Assembly: GCF_014649795.1 (NCBI RefSeq)
Contig: NZ_BMTS01000010.1
Span: 186,001-250,000 of the forward strand
Length of the DNA stretch: 64,000 nucleotides
Direction of reading: 5' to 3'
From: Streptomyces melanogenes
GTDB lineage: Bacteria; Actinomycetota; Actinomycetes; Streptomycetales; Streptomycetaceae
A program made the translations under genes and the position numbers. Shown piece after piece: positions 7,297 through 15,859 of the stretch. Numbering within the stretch: position 1 is the first letter of the stretch; the number at the start of each line of letters is the position of its first letter. Below the pieces are notes generated by a model. The model made no database searches and was not told the origin of the DNA. It was given only the letters and a program-made list of their open reading frames with translations.

Positions 7297-7896
7297 TCAC
7301 AGTTCGGTCGGGAGCGTCCGCCAGAGGTGCGGACGGTCGGGCGCGGCCTTCAGAGCGGCCAGCACCACCGGATGTGGTACATCATAGAGTACTGGATAGT
7401 CCACCTCGCTGAACTCCGGACGAGCCTTCCAGGCCAGCCGCTCCTCCCCCAGCGAGAACCGGGCGTCGAGCCCGGGCTTGTTCCCGCGCACATCCTGCCG
7501 CACCCACTCCCGCTCATCCGGCAGCTTCAGGGCGACCAGGCCGTGGACGGCGGGGTTCGCGCCGTCGTCGTCCGCGAGCCGCTGGTAGCAGAGGGCGGCC
7601 GGAATCCCCTCGGCCCGCAGCAGCGCGGCGTAGGCATGGGACTTGGCGTAGCAGATTCCGGTGCGCCGCTCCAGGACGTCGGAGGCCCGCCAGGTGACGC
7701 GGAGGTCGCCCGAGTCCTGGGAGTGCGGGACGGTGTCGCGGACGAACTCATAGGCGACCTTGGCGTATGAGTATGCGTCGGGCGCGTCAGCCGCGAGCTT
7801 CGCCGCAATGGCGCGTACGAGCGGATGCTCGTGGTCGACGACCTCGTCCGATACGAGATACGCGGAGAGTTCGGGGTACTGCTGGATGAGTCGCAT
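7297..7896 (-). CDS. Transglutaminase-like cysteine protease-fold protein
   Basis: A 199-aa protein with the transglutaminase core fold. The catalytic Cys lies in RTGICYAKSHAYAALLRAEGIPA, the His in AVHGLVALKL, and an Asp-containing RQDVRGNK segment follows, giving a plausible Cys-His-Asp triad. Such proteins hydrolyse or cross-link amide bonds; the substrate is unknown. No signal peptide is seen, so it is probably cytosolic. I chose the ATG at 7896 (MRLIQQYPELSAYL) over a TTG 11 codons earlier because a clear -35/-10 pair ends 8 nt before this ATG, which implies a leaderless mRNA. It is followed closely by the B3/B4 gene. Confidence 0.82.
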   Translation of the reverse strand: MRLIQQYPELSAYLVSDEVVDHEHPLVRAIAAKLAADAPDAYSYAKVAYEFVRDTVPHSQDSGDLRVTWRASDVLERRTGICYAKSHAYAALLRAEGIPAALCYQRLADDDGANPAVHGLVALKLPDEREWVRQDVRGNKPGLDARFSLGEERLAWKARPEFSEVDYPVLYDVPHPVVLAALKAAPDRPHLWRTLPTEL

Positions 7897-7904
7897 GGCA
7901 CGCG

Positions 7905-7934
7905 AGCGTACGAAAGCGGCCGACCGCAAGTCAA
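7905..7934 (-). promoter_or_regulatory. Promoter for a leaderless transcript
   Basis: The -35 TTGACT (7929-7934), an 18-bp spacer and a -10 TACGCT (7905-7910) end 8 nt before the ATG at 7896. There is no ribosome-binding site before that ATG. Confidence 0.55.
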
Positions 7935-7971
7935 TGACTTTACGGCCGGCCGCATAGATATTCAGGGGTGC

Positions 7972-9033
7972 CTACCGGGACATCTCTTCCTTGAGCGCCG
8001 TGAGGAAGCCGTCCACGTCGTCCTCGGTGGTGTCGTACGAGCACATCCAGCGCACGTCGCCGGCCGCCTCGTCCCAGAAGTAGAAGCGGTAGCGCTTCTG
8101 CAGCCGCTCGCTCACGTCGTGCGGCAGCCGGGCGAACACCGCGTTCGCCTGGACCGGGTAGAGGATCTCGACCCCGTCCACCGAGCGGACGCCCTCGGCG
8201 AGGCGCTGGGCCATCGCGTTGGCGTGGCGCGCGTTGCGCAGCCACAGGTCCTTGGCGAGCAGCGCCTCCAACTGCACCGAGACGAAGCGCATCTTGGAGG
8301 CGAGCTGCATCGACATCTTGCGGATGTGCTTCATCCGGCGCACCGCGTCCGGGTTGAGCACCACGACGGCCTCGCCGAAGAGCATGCCGTTCTTGGTGCC
8401 GCCGTACGAGATCACGTCGACGCCCGCGGCGTTGGTGAACGCGCGCATCGGCACGTTCAGGGACGCGGCCGCGTTGGCTATCCGGGCGCCGTCGAGGTGC
8501 ACCTTCATGCCGTGCTGGTGGGCGTGGTCGCAGATCGCGCGGATCTCGTCCGGCGTGTAGACCGTGCCCAGCTCGGTGTTCTGGGCGAGCGAGACGACCT
8601 GCGGCATCGCGCGGTGCTCGTCCTCCCAGCCCCAGGCCTGCCGGTCGATGAGCTCGGGGGTGAGCTTGCCGTCCGGGGTGGGCACGGTGAGCAGCTTCAG
8701 GCCCGCCATGCGCTCCGGCGCACCGCCCTCGTCCACGTTGATGTGCGCGGACTCGGCGCAGATCACCGAACCCCAACGGTCGGTCAGCGCCTGGAGGGCG
8801 ACGACGTTGGCGCCCGTCCCGTTGAAGACCGGGAACGCCTCGGCGCTCGCGCCGAAGTGGCTGTGGATGACGCGCTGGAGGTGGTCGGTGTAGTCGTCCT
8901 CCCCGTACGCGATCTGGTGGCCGCCGTTGGCGAGGGCGATGGCGGCCAGGACCTCGGGGTGCACGCCCGCGTAGTTGTCGCTGGCGAAGCCGCGCACCTC
9001 GGGGTCGTGGTGCCGTCGCGCGTCGGTCTTCAC
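7972..9033 (-). CDS. Low-specificity L-threonine aldolase family protein
   Basis: A 353-aa PLP-dependent enzyme that cleaves beta-hydroxy amino acids such as L-threonine to glycine and an aldehyde. The family marks are GFASDNYAGVHPEVLAAI near the start, YGEDDYT, the FNGTGANVVALQAL segment, the substrate-contacting VHLDGARIANAAASL, and the PLP lysine in VISYGGTKNGML. The GTG start at 9033 overlaps the SDR stop by 4 bp, so the two are translationally coupled. It is the third gene of a DUF6421-SDR-aldolase operon. The family assignment is firm; the preferred substrate is not known, and beauty of fit to threonine is assumed from the family. Confidence 0.9.
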   Translation of the reverse strand: MKTDARRHHDPEVRGFASDNYAGVHPEVLAAIALANGGHQIAYGEDDYTDHLQRVIHSHFGASAEAFPVFNGTGANVVALQALTDRWGSVICAESAHINVDEGGAPERMAGLKLLTVPTPDGKLTPELIDRQAWGWEDEHRAMPQVVSLAQNTELGTVYTPDEIRAICDHAHQHGMKVHLDGARIANAAASLNVPMRAFTNAAGVDVISYGGTKNGMLFGEAVVVLNPDAVRRMKHIRKMSMQLASKMRFVSVQLEALLAKDLWLRNARHANAMAQRLAEGVRSVDGVEILYPVQANAVFARLPHDVSERLQKRYRFYFWDEAAGDVRWMCSYDTTEDDVDGFLTALKEEMSR

Positions 9034-9791
9034 GGCTTGGGGGTCAGCCACAGGCGCTGTCCATTCACTTCCACGGCGGGCCGGTCCCAGACTCCGGCGA
9101 TGGCCTCGGCCAGCTCCTTGACGTCGGTGAAGCCCGCGAACTTCGCATTCGGGCGCTCGGCGCGCATCGCGTCGTGCACCAGTGCCTTGATCACCAGGAT
9201 GGCAGCAGCGGCGCTCGGCCCCTCCTCGCCCCCCGCCTTGCGGAAGGCGTCGGCGAGCGACAGGGTCCACGCCTCGGCCGCGGCCTTGCCCGCGTTGTAC
9301 GCGGCGTTGTTCGCGGTGGGCTTGTGCGCCCCGGACTGGCTCACCAGCACGTACCGGCCGCGGTCGCTGCGCAGCAGCCCGTCGTGGAAGGCCAGCGAGG
9401 TGTGCTGCACGGTCTTGATGAGCAGCTTCTCGAGCAGCTCCCAGTCGGCGAGGTCGGTCTCCGGGAAGGAGGCGCTGCCGCGCCAGCCGCCCACGAGGTG
9501 GACCAGACCGTCGATCCGGCCGAACTCCTTCTCGGTCCTGGCCGCCCACTCGCGGGTGGCGTCCAGGTCGAGCAGGTCGACCGTGTCGCCCACGACGGTC
9601 GCCCCGCCGTGTGCGTAGCGCGCCGCGTCGACGGCCTCGGCCAGCCGTGCCGCGTCCGCGTCGGACGCCACCACGGTGGCACCCGCCTCGGCGAGCCTGA
9701 GCAGGGCGGCGCGGCCCGCGGGGCCCGCCGCCCCGGCCACCGCGACCACGGCGCCGCTCAGCGGCCCGTTGCCATTCCCGTTGCCGTTCAT
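9030..9791 (-). CDS. SDR family NAD(P)-dependent oxidoreductase
   Basis: A 253-aa short-chain dehydrogenase. The cofactor loop reads VAVAGAAGPAGRAALLRLAEAGA, a variant of TGxxxGxG, followed by an Asp after the second strand (SDADAARL), which favours NAD. The active-site serine lies in VLVSQSGAHKP and the YxxxK in YNAGKAAAEAW. The start at 9791 (MNGNGNGNG) has GGAGGAG six nt upstream and is preferred to an upstream in-frame ATG that overlaps the previous gene. An N-terminal Asn-Gly repeat precedes the fold. It lies 23 bp after the DUF6421 gene and overlaps the aldolase gene by 4 bp. The substrate is unknown; an aldehyde or hydroxy acid linked to the aldolase would fit. Confidence 0.85.
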   Translation of the reverse strand: MNGNGNGNGPLSGAVVAVAGAAGPAGRAALLRLAEAGATVVASDADAARLAEAVDAARYAHGGATVVGDTVDLLDLDATREWAARTEKEFGRIDGLVHLVGGWRGSASFPETDLADWELLEKLLIKTVQHTSLAFHDGLLRSDRGRYVLVSQSGAHKPTANNAAYNAGKAAAEAWTLSLADAFRKAGGEEGPSAAAAILVIKALVHDAMRAERPNAKFAGFTDVKELAEAIAGVWDRPAVEVNGQRLWLTPKP

Positions 9792-9814
9792 GATCGTCTC
9801 CTCCGTACGAGCGC

Positions 9815-11212
9815 TCACGCGGCAGCTCGCTCGGCGTTCGCCGCGGTGATCCCCTTGGTGGAGGCAATCACGTCCTTCAGCTTCTTGGCGAGCGCCTCAT
9901 AGAACATGCTCAGGGGAAACTCGTCCGCGAGCACGTCGTCGACCAGTTTGCGCGGCGGCAGCGAGAGGTCCAGGGCGTCCGGGCCCTTGGCCCAGCGGGA
10001 GCCCGGGTGCGGCGCGAGGTAGGTGGAGACCAGGTCGTACGCGGCGAACCAGTGCACCAGCTTCGGGCGGTCGATGCCGTCCCGGTAGAGCTTCTCGATC
10101 TCGGCGCAGAGCTCGTTGGTGACCCGGGGGGCCTGCTCCCAGTCGATGTGCAGCTTGTTGTCGGTCCAGCGCACCACGTCGTGCTTGTGCAGGTACGCGA
10201 AGAGCAGCTGGCCGCCGAGGCCGTCGTAGTTGCGGTTGCGGTCGCCGGAGACCGGGAAGCGGAACATCCGGTCGAAGAGCACCGCGTACTGCACGTCGCG
10301 GCCGTGCCGGTTGCCCTCGGCCTCCAGCTTCACGGCCTCCTTGAAGGCGGTGAGGTCGCAGCGCAGCTCCTCCAGGCCGTACATCCAGAACGGCTGGCGC
10401 TGCTTGATCATGAACGGGTCGAACGGCAGGTCGCCGTGGCTGTGGGTGCGGTCGTGGACCATGTCCCAGAGCACGAAGGCCTCTTCGCAGCGCTTCTGGT
10501 CGTGGACCATCGCGGCGATGTCCTCGGGCAGCTCCAGGCCCAGGATGTCGACGGCCGCCTCGGTGACGCGGCGGAAGCGGGCGGCCTCGCGGTCGCAGAA
10601 GATGCCGCCCCAGGTGAACCGCTCGGGCGCCTCACGCACGGCGATGGTCTCCGGGAAGAGGACGGCCGAGTTGGTGTCGTACCCGGCGGTGAAGTCCTCG
10701 AAGGCGATGCCGCAGAAGAGCGGGTTGTCGTAGCGGGTGGCCTCGAGCTCGGCCAGCCAGTCGGGCCACACCATGCGCAGCACGACCGCTTCGAAGTTGC
10801 GGTCCAGGTTGCCGTTCTGCGTGTACATGGGGAAGAGGACGAGGCGCTGCAGCCCGTCGGCGCGGTCCGCGGCCGGGTGGAAGGCGAGCAGCGAGTCCAG
10901 GAAGTCCGGCACGTCGAAGGCGCTGTCGGCCCACTTGCGCAGGTCGGCGACGAGCGCGCGGTGGTACGCGGCGTCGTGCGGCACCAGCGGGGAGAGCTCC
11001 TCGACCGCGCCGGCCATCCGCTCGACGACGGCCTCGACGGCGGCGCGGGCCGGTGCGCCCTCGGCGTCGAAGTCGATGGAGCCGTCCTTGGACTGCCAGG
11101 GCCGGATCTCCTCGACGGAACTCTTGAGCACGGTCCAGGCAGGGTGCTCGACCACGGCCGGGTCGGCGATCCCGCCACCGGCAGCCACGTCCTGCACAAG
11201 AATTTCCGTCAT
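9815..11212 (-). CDS. DUF6421 family protein
   Basis: A 465-aa protein of a family nearly confined to actinobacteria and of unknown function. Visible features are SAVLFPETIAVREAPERFTWGGIFCDREAARF, the His-rich VLWDMVHDRTHSHGDLPFDPF and QRQPFWMYGLEELRCDLTAFKEA, with several His and Asp residues that could bind a metal; this is inference. It is soluble, with no signal or membrane segment. The ATG at 11212 has GGAGG seven nt upstream. It leads an operon with the SDR and threonine-aldolase genes, so it may take part in the same small-molecule pathway. I know no biochemical work on it. Confidence 0.82.
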   Translation of the reverse strand: MTEILVQDVAAGGGIADPAVVEHPAWTVLKSSVEEIRPWQSKDGSIDFDAEGAPARAAVEAVVERMAGAVEELSPLVPHDAAYHRALVADLRKWADSAFDVPDFLDSLLAFHPAADRADGLQRLVLFPMYTQNGNLDRNFEAVVLRMVWPDWLAELEATRYDNPLFCGIAFEDFTAGYDTNSAVLFPETIAVREAPERFTWGGIFCDREAARFRRVTEAAVDILGLELPEDIAAMVHDQKRCEEAFVLWDMVHDRTHSHGDLPFDPFMIKQRQPFWMYGLEELRCDLTAFKEAVKLEAEGNRHGRDVQYAVLFDRMFRFPVSGDRNRNYDGLGGQLLFAYLHKHDVVRWTDNKLHIDWEQAPRVTNELCAEIEKLYRDGIDRPKLVHWFAAYDLVSTYLAPHPGSRWAKGPDALDLSLPPRKLVDDVLADEFPLSMFYEALAKKLKDVIASTKGITAANAERAAA

Positions 11213-11585
11213 GTCACTTCCTCCACAGGAGAACCTCGCGTTAAGACACCGTATCCGTGTTCGGTTCACCGGCTCAAGGGGGATACCGGGAAATTATCCT
11301 GTGCGCCGTCACACAGACCGCTGTTTTTTCTGTGACGCTCCGCCGGGGCGCTCGGTTCTGCCACGGCGCGGACGTAGTGCTCCCCCGCGTCAAGGGCCCG
11401 GGGACTCGCCCACCTCCGGGTGACCCGCCAGACCCCCGTACGCCCCGTGGCGAACGGGCGGACGCCTCCACTGCCCCGCGCGAGCCGGGGTCCGACGCGC
11501 GCCCCGGCCGTTAGGCTGCGGCACTGCCGCGTGCGCACGGGACTGCGCAGCGCGCGAACCGCCGTCGACGGAAGCGAGGCCTGTC
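11213..11585. other. Divergent intergenic region with an inverted repeat and -10 candidate
   Basis: No gene is seen in these 373 bp. On the minus strand GATAAT (11293-11298) could be a -10 for the DUF6421 operon, about 80 bp upstream of its ATG. Next to it lies an imperfect inverted repeat, GTCACACAGA (11308-11317) and TCTGTGAC (11329-11336), a candidate operator. The GDPD gene on the other side starts with TTG behind GGAAGCGAGG. Confidence 0.4.
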
Positions 11586-12269
11586 TTGACGTTCCTCACC
11601 ATCGGTCATCGCGGGGTCATGGGTGTCGAGCCGGAGAACACCCTGCGTTCCTTCGTCCGGGCCGAACGCTCGGGCATGGACGTCATCGAACTGGATCTGC
11701 ACCTCAGCAAGGACGGCACGCTCGTCGTGCTGCACGACGCCGAGGTGGACCGCACCACGGACGGAAAGGGCCCGGTGGCCGACAAGACGGTCGCCGAGCT
11801 GCGGGAGCTCGACGCGGGTCAGGGCGAGCGCATCCCGCTCTTCGAGGAGGTCCTGGACGCGGTCGCCTCACCGCTCCAGGCCGAGATCAAGGACGTCAGG
11901 GCCGCCGACGAGCTCGCACGCGTCATCCACGCGCGCGACGCCGTCGGCCGGGTCACGGTCTCCTCGTTCCACGAGGAGGCGCTCGCGCGGATCTCCTCGC
12001 TGGTGCCGGGGGTGCGGACGGTCCTGGTCGCGAGCCACTGGGACAGCGGCATCGCGGACCGGGCCACGGCGGTGGGCGCGCACGCGCTCTCGCTCGACAT
12101 CCGCCGCCTCACGCTGGAGGACGTCGAACGGGCCCACGCCCTGTCCGTGCAGGTCATCGGCTGGGTGGTGAACACCCAGGACCATCTGCGGCTGGTGCGC
12201 GCGCTGGGCCTGGACGGTGCGACGACCGACTACCCGGAGATCCGCCGCACCGGCCGCTTCACCGCGTGA
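11586..12269 (+). CDS. Glycerophosphodiester phosphodiesterase family protein
   Basis: A 227-aa cytosolic GDPD that hydrolyses glycerophosphodiesters to glycerol-3-phosphate and an alcohol, using Ca or Mg. The catalytic His-Arg and metal-binding Glu lie in TIGHRGVMGVEPENTLRSF and ELDLHLSKDGTLVVLHD, which contains the second His. The metal-binding Glu of the barrel is in LQAEIKD. The C-terminal VIGWVVNTQDHLRLVRALG matches the end of the barrel. No signal peptide is present, so it acts inside the cell, probably in phospholipid head-group recycling. The TTG start at 11586 is supported by an upstream purine-rich stretch. It converges with the GNAT gene. Confidence 0.9.
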   Translation: MTFLTIGHRGVMGVEPENTLRSFVRAERSGMDVIELDLHLSKDGTLVVLHDAEVDRTTDGKGPVADKTVAELRELDAGQGERIPLFEEVLDAVASPLQAEIKDVRAADELARVIHARDAVGRVTVSSFHEEALARISSLVPGVRTVLVASHWDSGIADRATAVGAHALSLDIRRLTLEDVERAHALSVQVIGWVVNTQDHLRLVRALGLDGATTDYPEIRRTGRFTA

Positions 12270-12294
12270 ACCCCTTGGCGCCCGCTGGTTTCGT

Positions 12295-12837
12295 TTAGAC
12301 CAGTTCCTTCACCAGCAGCTCGAAGGCCAGGTCCTCGCGCTGCGGGATGCCGAAGCGCTCGTCGCCGTACGGGAAGGGCGTCAGCTCTCCCGTACGGCGG
12401 TAGCCGCGCCGCTCGTACCAGGCGATCAGCTCGTCCCGCACCGAGATCACCGTCATGTGCATCTCGGTGACGCCCCAGTCCTCGCGCGCGGTGCGCTCGG
12501 CCTCGGCGATGATCTCCTTGCCGAGGCCGCCGCCCTGGAGGCCGGGGCGGACCGCGAACATCCCGAAGTAGGCGGCGTCGCCGCGGTGTTCGAGCTGGCA
12601 GCAGGCGACGATGGCGCCGTCCCGCTCGACCGTGAGCAGTCGGCTGCCGGGCGTGGTGATCACCTTGCGCACCCCGTCCGGGTCGGTGCGCTGCCCTTCG
12701 AGGATGTCCGCCTCGGTGGTCCAGCCGGTCCGGCTGGAGTCCCCGCGGTACGCCGACTCGATGAGCGGCACCAGCTCCTCGACATCGGCCTCGGTGGCGT
12801 CCCGGTAGCTCAGCTCTCCGGCGCGGGTGGTGTCCAT
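12295..12837 (-). CDS. GNAT family N-acetyltransferase
   Basis: A 180-aa acetyl-CoA-dependent acyltransferase. The acetyl-CoA site is MFAVRPGLQGGGLGKEIIAEAE, with the R/Q-x-x-G-x-G/A loop as LQGGGLG. The chain ends with the usual WYERRGYRRTGELTPFPYG strand. I chose the ATG at 12837 (MDTTRAGELSYRDATEADVEELV), preceded by GGGAG at 10 nt; a longer in-frame reading would run into the divergent VOC gene. The substrate is unknown. It diverges from the VOC-family gene across 76 bp. Confidence 0.87.
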   Translation of the reverse strand: MDTTRAGELSYRDATEADVEELVPLIESAYRGDSSRTGWTTEADILEGQRTDPDGVRKVITTPGSRLLTVERDGAIVACCQLEHRGDAAYFGMFAVRPGLQGGGLGKEIIAEAERTAREDWGVTEMHMTVISVRDELIAWYERRGYRRTGELTPFPYGDERFGIPQREDLAFELLVKELV

Positions 12838-12913
12838 GGCGAACGTTCTCCCAACTGCATCATGACGTGGCGGGCGCACCCCGAGCGTAACCCCGCCCCT
12901 AAGCTGCTCCGGC

Positions 12914-13300
12914 ATGGTGCATGTACTGAGCAGCAGGACTCTTCTGCGCCCCACCGACCCCGACCGCTCGCGTGCCTTCTACGGCGGGCAGTTGGGGCTC
13001 GCCGTCTACCGCGAGTTCGGCACCGGGCCGGAGCGCGGCACGGTCTACTTCCTCGGCGGCGGCTTCCTTGAGGTGTCCGGCCGCGCCGAGGCGCCTCCCT
13101 CGCCCGGTATGCGGCTGTGGCTCCAGGTCGCGGACGCGGCGCAGGCGTACGAGGAGCTGACCGGGCGCGGGGTGGAGATCCTGCGGCCCCCGGTGCGCGA
13201 GCCGTGGGGGCTGATCGAGATGTGGCTCCAGGACCCGGACGGCGTGCCGATCGTCGTGGTCGAGGTGCCCGCCGACCATCCGCTGCGCTTCCGCGCGTGA
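12914..13300 (+). CDS. VOC family protein (glyoxalase / bleomycin-resistance fold)
   Basis: A 128-aa protein with paired beta-alpha-beta-beta-beta units of the vicinal oxygen chelate fold. It begins RTLLRPTDPDRSRAFYGGQLGLAVY, a typical VOC opening. It has FLEVSGRAE and closes with IEMWLQDPDGVPIVVVEVP, in which the late Glu/Gln positions could bind metal. Such proteins act as metal-dependent lyases, dioxygenases or drug-sequestering proteins; the role cannot be told from sequence. It is a single-gene unit divergent from the GNAT gene. Confidence 0.85.
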   Translation: MVHVLSSRTLLRPTDPDRSRAFYGGQLGLAVYREFGTGPERGTVYFLGGGFLEVSGRAEAPPSPGMRLWLQVADAAQAYEELTGRGVEILRPPVREPWGLIEMWLQDPDGVPIVVVEVPADHPLRFRA

Positions 13301-13432
13301 CGTGGGCCGCTGGGACCGGCGGTACGCGAGCTCCCTGCGCGCCCCCTTGTGTGCCCTTGCGCCCGCGTGCGCCACGGCCCGTACGGGAATCGACCCCTCG
13401 GCAGGGCGACATGTCGAGCGGGGAGGTGTGCC

Positions 13433-14002
13433 ATGCACGGAACCGCGCTGTCCGGCTGGCTGCTGGTGGCGGTGTGCGCGGCCACCGGCGCGTACTGCGT
13501 CATGCGGCTGCGCAGCGACTGCGCACGGGCGCGCAGTTCGGCCGGGGGCGAGGCGCTGATGGGCTTCGGCATGGCCGCGATGGCCGTCCCGGCGGCGATC
13601 GCCAGCCCGCCGTCCTGGATCTTCGCCGGGTACGCGGGGGTCTTCGGTGCCGCGGCCCTGCGCGCGGGCTGGCTCGCGCGCGCCCACGGCAACGGCGGCG
13701 GCCACCATCTGCACCATGTGATCGGCTCGCTCGCGATGGTCTACATGGCGCTGTCGATGAGCACCCCGGGCGGGCACGCGCACGGGGACCACACGGGGCC
13801 GGCCAGCGGGATCCCGCTGGTCACCGGCGCGCTGCTGGTCTACTACGTGGGCTATGTGCTCACGACGGGCGTACGGCTGCTGCCCGTGGCCGGACCGGTC
13901 GGCGACGGCGGTGCGCGCGGCTGGGGCGCCCGGCCCGAACTGACGCTGGCGTGCCGGTTGTCGATGGGGATCGCCATGCTGGCGATGCTGCTCGCCCTCT
14001 GA
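13433..14002 (+). CDS. DUF5134 domain-containing membrane protein
   Basis: A 189-aa integral membrane protein with about six hydrophobic segments, starting MHGTALSGWLLVAVCAATGAY. It has conserved His-rich stretches (HHLHHVIGSLAMVYMAL, GGHAHGDH) that look able to bind metal. The DUF5134 family is common in Streptomyces, frequently next to an M56 metallopeptidase, as here. The ATG at 13433 has GGGGAGG six nt upstream. The function is unknown; the His pattern suggests copper or another metal, but this is inference. Confidence 0.8.
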   Translation: MHGTALSGWLLVAVCAATGAYCVMRLRSDCARARSSAGGEALMGFGMAAMAVPAAIASPPSWIFAGYAGVFGAAALRAGWLARAHGNGGGHHLHHVIGSLAMVYMALSMSTPGGHAHGDHTGPASGIPLVTGALLVYYVGYVLTTGVRLLPVAGPVGDGGARGWGARPELTLACRLSMGIAMLAMLLAL

Positions 14003-14152
14003 CGTCCGCCCGGCGTTCGCCCGGGACCCGTCCGCGGTTCTCCGGGCGTCCACCCCGCGACGCCCGGCGCAGGCCGTGATCAAAACGTGGCGTGCGTCAC
14101 TTGGTGCGCAAGGTCGTACCTATGGGGACGGCCCCGCTCATAGGCTGAAGCC

Positions 14153-15088
14153 ATGATGGTCTCCCTCGCGCTGCTGGCGCTCGGCGTCGTGTCCGCCGTG
14201 GTGGCCCCGCGGCTGTTCGCGCGCGCCCACTGGGCCGAGCGCGAGCCGGTGGTGGCGCTGTGGGTCTGGCAGTGCGTGGTGGGGGCGGTGCTGCTGTGCT
14301 TCGCCCTGGCGATGGTCTTCAGCGCGGCGGCGGCCTGGCAGACGGTACGGGGGCAGGTGTTCGCGACGGCTCCGCGCGCGGTGGTCGACGCGTACGCGCT
14401 GGGCCCGTACGGCCCGTGGTCGGCGGCGCTCGCGGTCCTGCTGTTCTGCGGCGGCGCCTGGACGGCCGCGATGCTCACCCGGGAGGTCCGCGACGGGCGG
14501 GCGCGGCGCCGGGCCCGGCGTTCGGAGCTGCTGGTGCGCGCGCCGCTGCTGCCCGGCGAGGAGCCGGGCGGGGCGCCGCTGGTGGTCCTGGAGGCCCAGC
14601 GCCCGGACGCCTGGTGGCTGCCAGGGCCCAGCCCCCAACTGGTCATCACCACCGCGGCACTTCGCCGCCTGAAGGGCCGTCAGCTCGATGCGGTGCTCGC
14701 CCATGAACAGGGCCACGCGCGCGCCCGTCACCACTGGCTGCAGAACTGCTCGGCCGCGCTGGCCAACGGGTTCCCGAAGATCCCGGTGTTCGCGGCCTTC
14801 CGGGACGAGATGCACCGGCTGGTGGAACTTGCCGCGGACGACGTCGCCTCGCGGCGGTACGGACGGCTGACGATCGCGCTCGCCCTGGTCGAACTCAACG
14901 AGGACCGGGGCCTGTTCGGCCCCTGCCCGACCCCGCACGGCGAGGTCCCGCAGCGGGTGGAGCGGCTGCTCGCCGCCTCGCCCCGGCTCACCGCGGGCCA
15001 CCGGCTCCGGCTGACGGCGGCGGCCGCCCTGGTCCCGGTGGTGCCGCTGCTCGTGGCCTTCGTCCCGGGCCTGCGCGCCCTGGGCTGA
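14153..15088 (+). CDS. M56 family metallopeptidase (BlaR1/MecR1-like membrane protease)
   Basis: A 311-aa membrane protein with the zinc motif HEXXH as AVLAHEQGHARARHH, and the third ligand probably in LVELAADDVASRRYG. Hydrophobic segments lie near residues 2-25, 38-62, 80-103 and at the C-terminus. Unlike BlaR1 it has no extracellular sensor domain, and the usual BlaI/MecI repressor gene is missing next door. It belongs to the short Streptomyces M56 type often found after DUF5134. It may act in intramembrane or membrane-near proteolysis; substrates are unknown. Confidence 0.85.
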   Translation: MMVSLALLALGVVSAVVAPRLFARAHWAEREPVVALWVWQCVVGAVLLCFALAMVFSAAAAWQTVRGQVFATAPRAVVDAYALGPYGPWSAALAVLLFCGGAWTAAMLTREVRDGRARRRARRSELLVRAPLLPGEEPGGAPLVVLEAQRPDAWWLPGPSPQLVITTAALRRLKGRQLDAVLAHEQGHARARHHWLQNCSAALANGFPKIPVFAAFRDEMHRLVELAADDVASRRYGRLTIALALVELNEDRGLFGPCPTPHGEVPQRVERLLAASPRLTAGHRLRLTAAAALVPVVPLLVAFVPGLRALG

Positions 15089-15133
15089 GGCCCCGTACCC
15101 GAGCCCGTCGGCACCTCAGCGAGGATCGAGCCC

Positions 15134-15826
15134 ATGCCCACCGCACCCGCGCCGACCCGCGCCCCCGCCCTCGCCACCGGTCCGGCCCGCGCGGGCGCGG
15201 CCCTGGCGGCCCTCTCCGGCCTCCTGCTGGCCCTCGTGGCGGCCGAATGGGGCCCGCTGATGTCTCTGGACCACAAGGTCGCCGACGGGCTCCACAAGCG
15301 GGCCGTGGCCGAGCGGGGGTTCACCCACGTCAACCGGGTGCTCACCGACTGGGTCTGGGACACCTGGACGATGCGCGCCCTGCTGGCCGTGGTGGTCGTC
15401 GCCCTCTTCGTACGCGGCGGACGGCGCCTCGCGCTGTGGGCGGCGGCGACGAGCGCGCTGGGCACCTTCGTCCAGCAGAGCCTGAAGGCGGTGCTCGGAC
15501 GGGAGCGGCCCAGTTGGCCGGATCCCGTCGATTCCGCGTCGTACTCGGCCTTCCCGTCGGGCCACGCGCTCACCGTGACGGTGACATTCGGACTCCTGCT
15601 GTGGCTGGCCGCCGCCCGTGGCGCGCGTCCGGCGGTGCGGCGGGCGGTGGCCACCGTCGGCGCGGTCTCGGTGCTGGGAGTGGGCTTCACCCGGGTCTAT
15701 CTCGGCGTCCACTGGCTCTCGGACGTGGTCGGCGGCTGGCTGATCGGCGCGGCCCTGGTGGCGCTGTCGGCGGCGGCGTACGGAAGATGGGGCGCGAACC
15801 GGCCGCGGCCTGCCGACGGGGCTTGA
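15134..15826 (+). CDS. PAP2 superfamily phosphatase
   Basis: A 230-aa membrane phosphatase of the PAP2 type, which removes phosphate from lipid phosphates such as phosphatidic acid or undecaprenyl diphosphate on the outer membrane face. The three catalytic motifs are clear: KAVLGRERP (KX6RP), FPSGHALT (PSGH) and TRVYLGVHWLSD (SRX5H-like, with Thr replacing Ser). Five to six hydrophobic segments surround them. It is followed by the HAD gene 33 bp downstream and preceded by the M56 gene 45 bp upstream, so DUF5134-M56-PAP2-HAD all run in one direction. Confidence 0.9.
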   Translation: MPTAPAPTRAPALATGPARAGAALAALSGLLLALVAAEWGPLMSLDHKVADGLHKRAVAERGFTHVNRVLTDWVWDTWTMRALLAVVVVALFVRGGRRLALWAAATSALGTFVQQSLKAVLGRERPSWPDPVDSASYSAFPSGHALTVTVTFGLLLWLAAARGARPAVRRAVATVGAVSVLGVGFTRVYLGVHWLSDVVGGWLIGAALVALSAAAYGRWGANRPRPADGA

Positions 15827-15859
15827 TCCGGCCGGGGCGCGCGGGGAAGGATCGCGGCC

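Noticed and set aside
11300..11312. GTG-N6-CAC motif resembling a Crp site
   Set aside because: The motif is short and common in GC-rich DNA, and the extra consensus G is missing.
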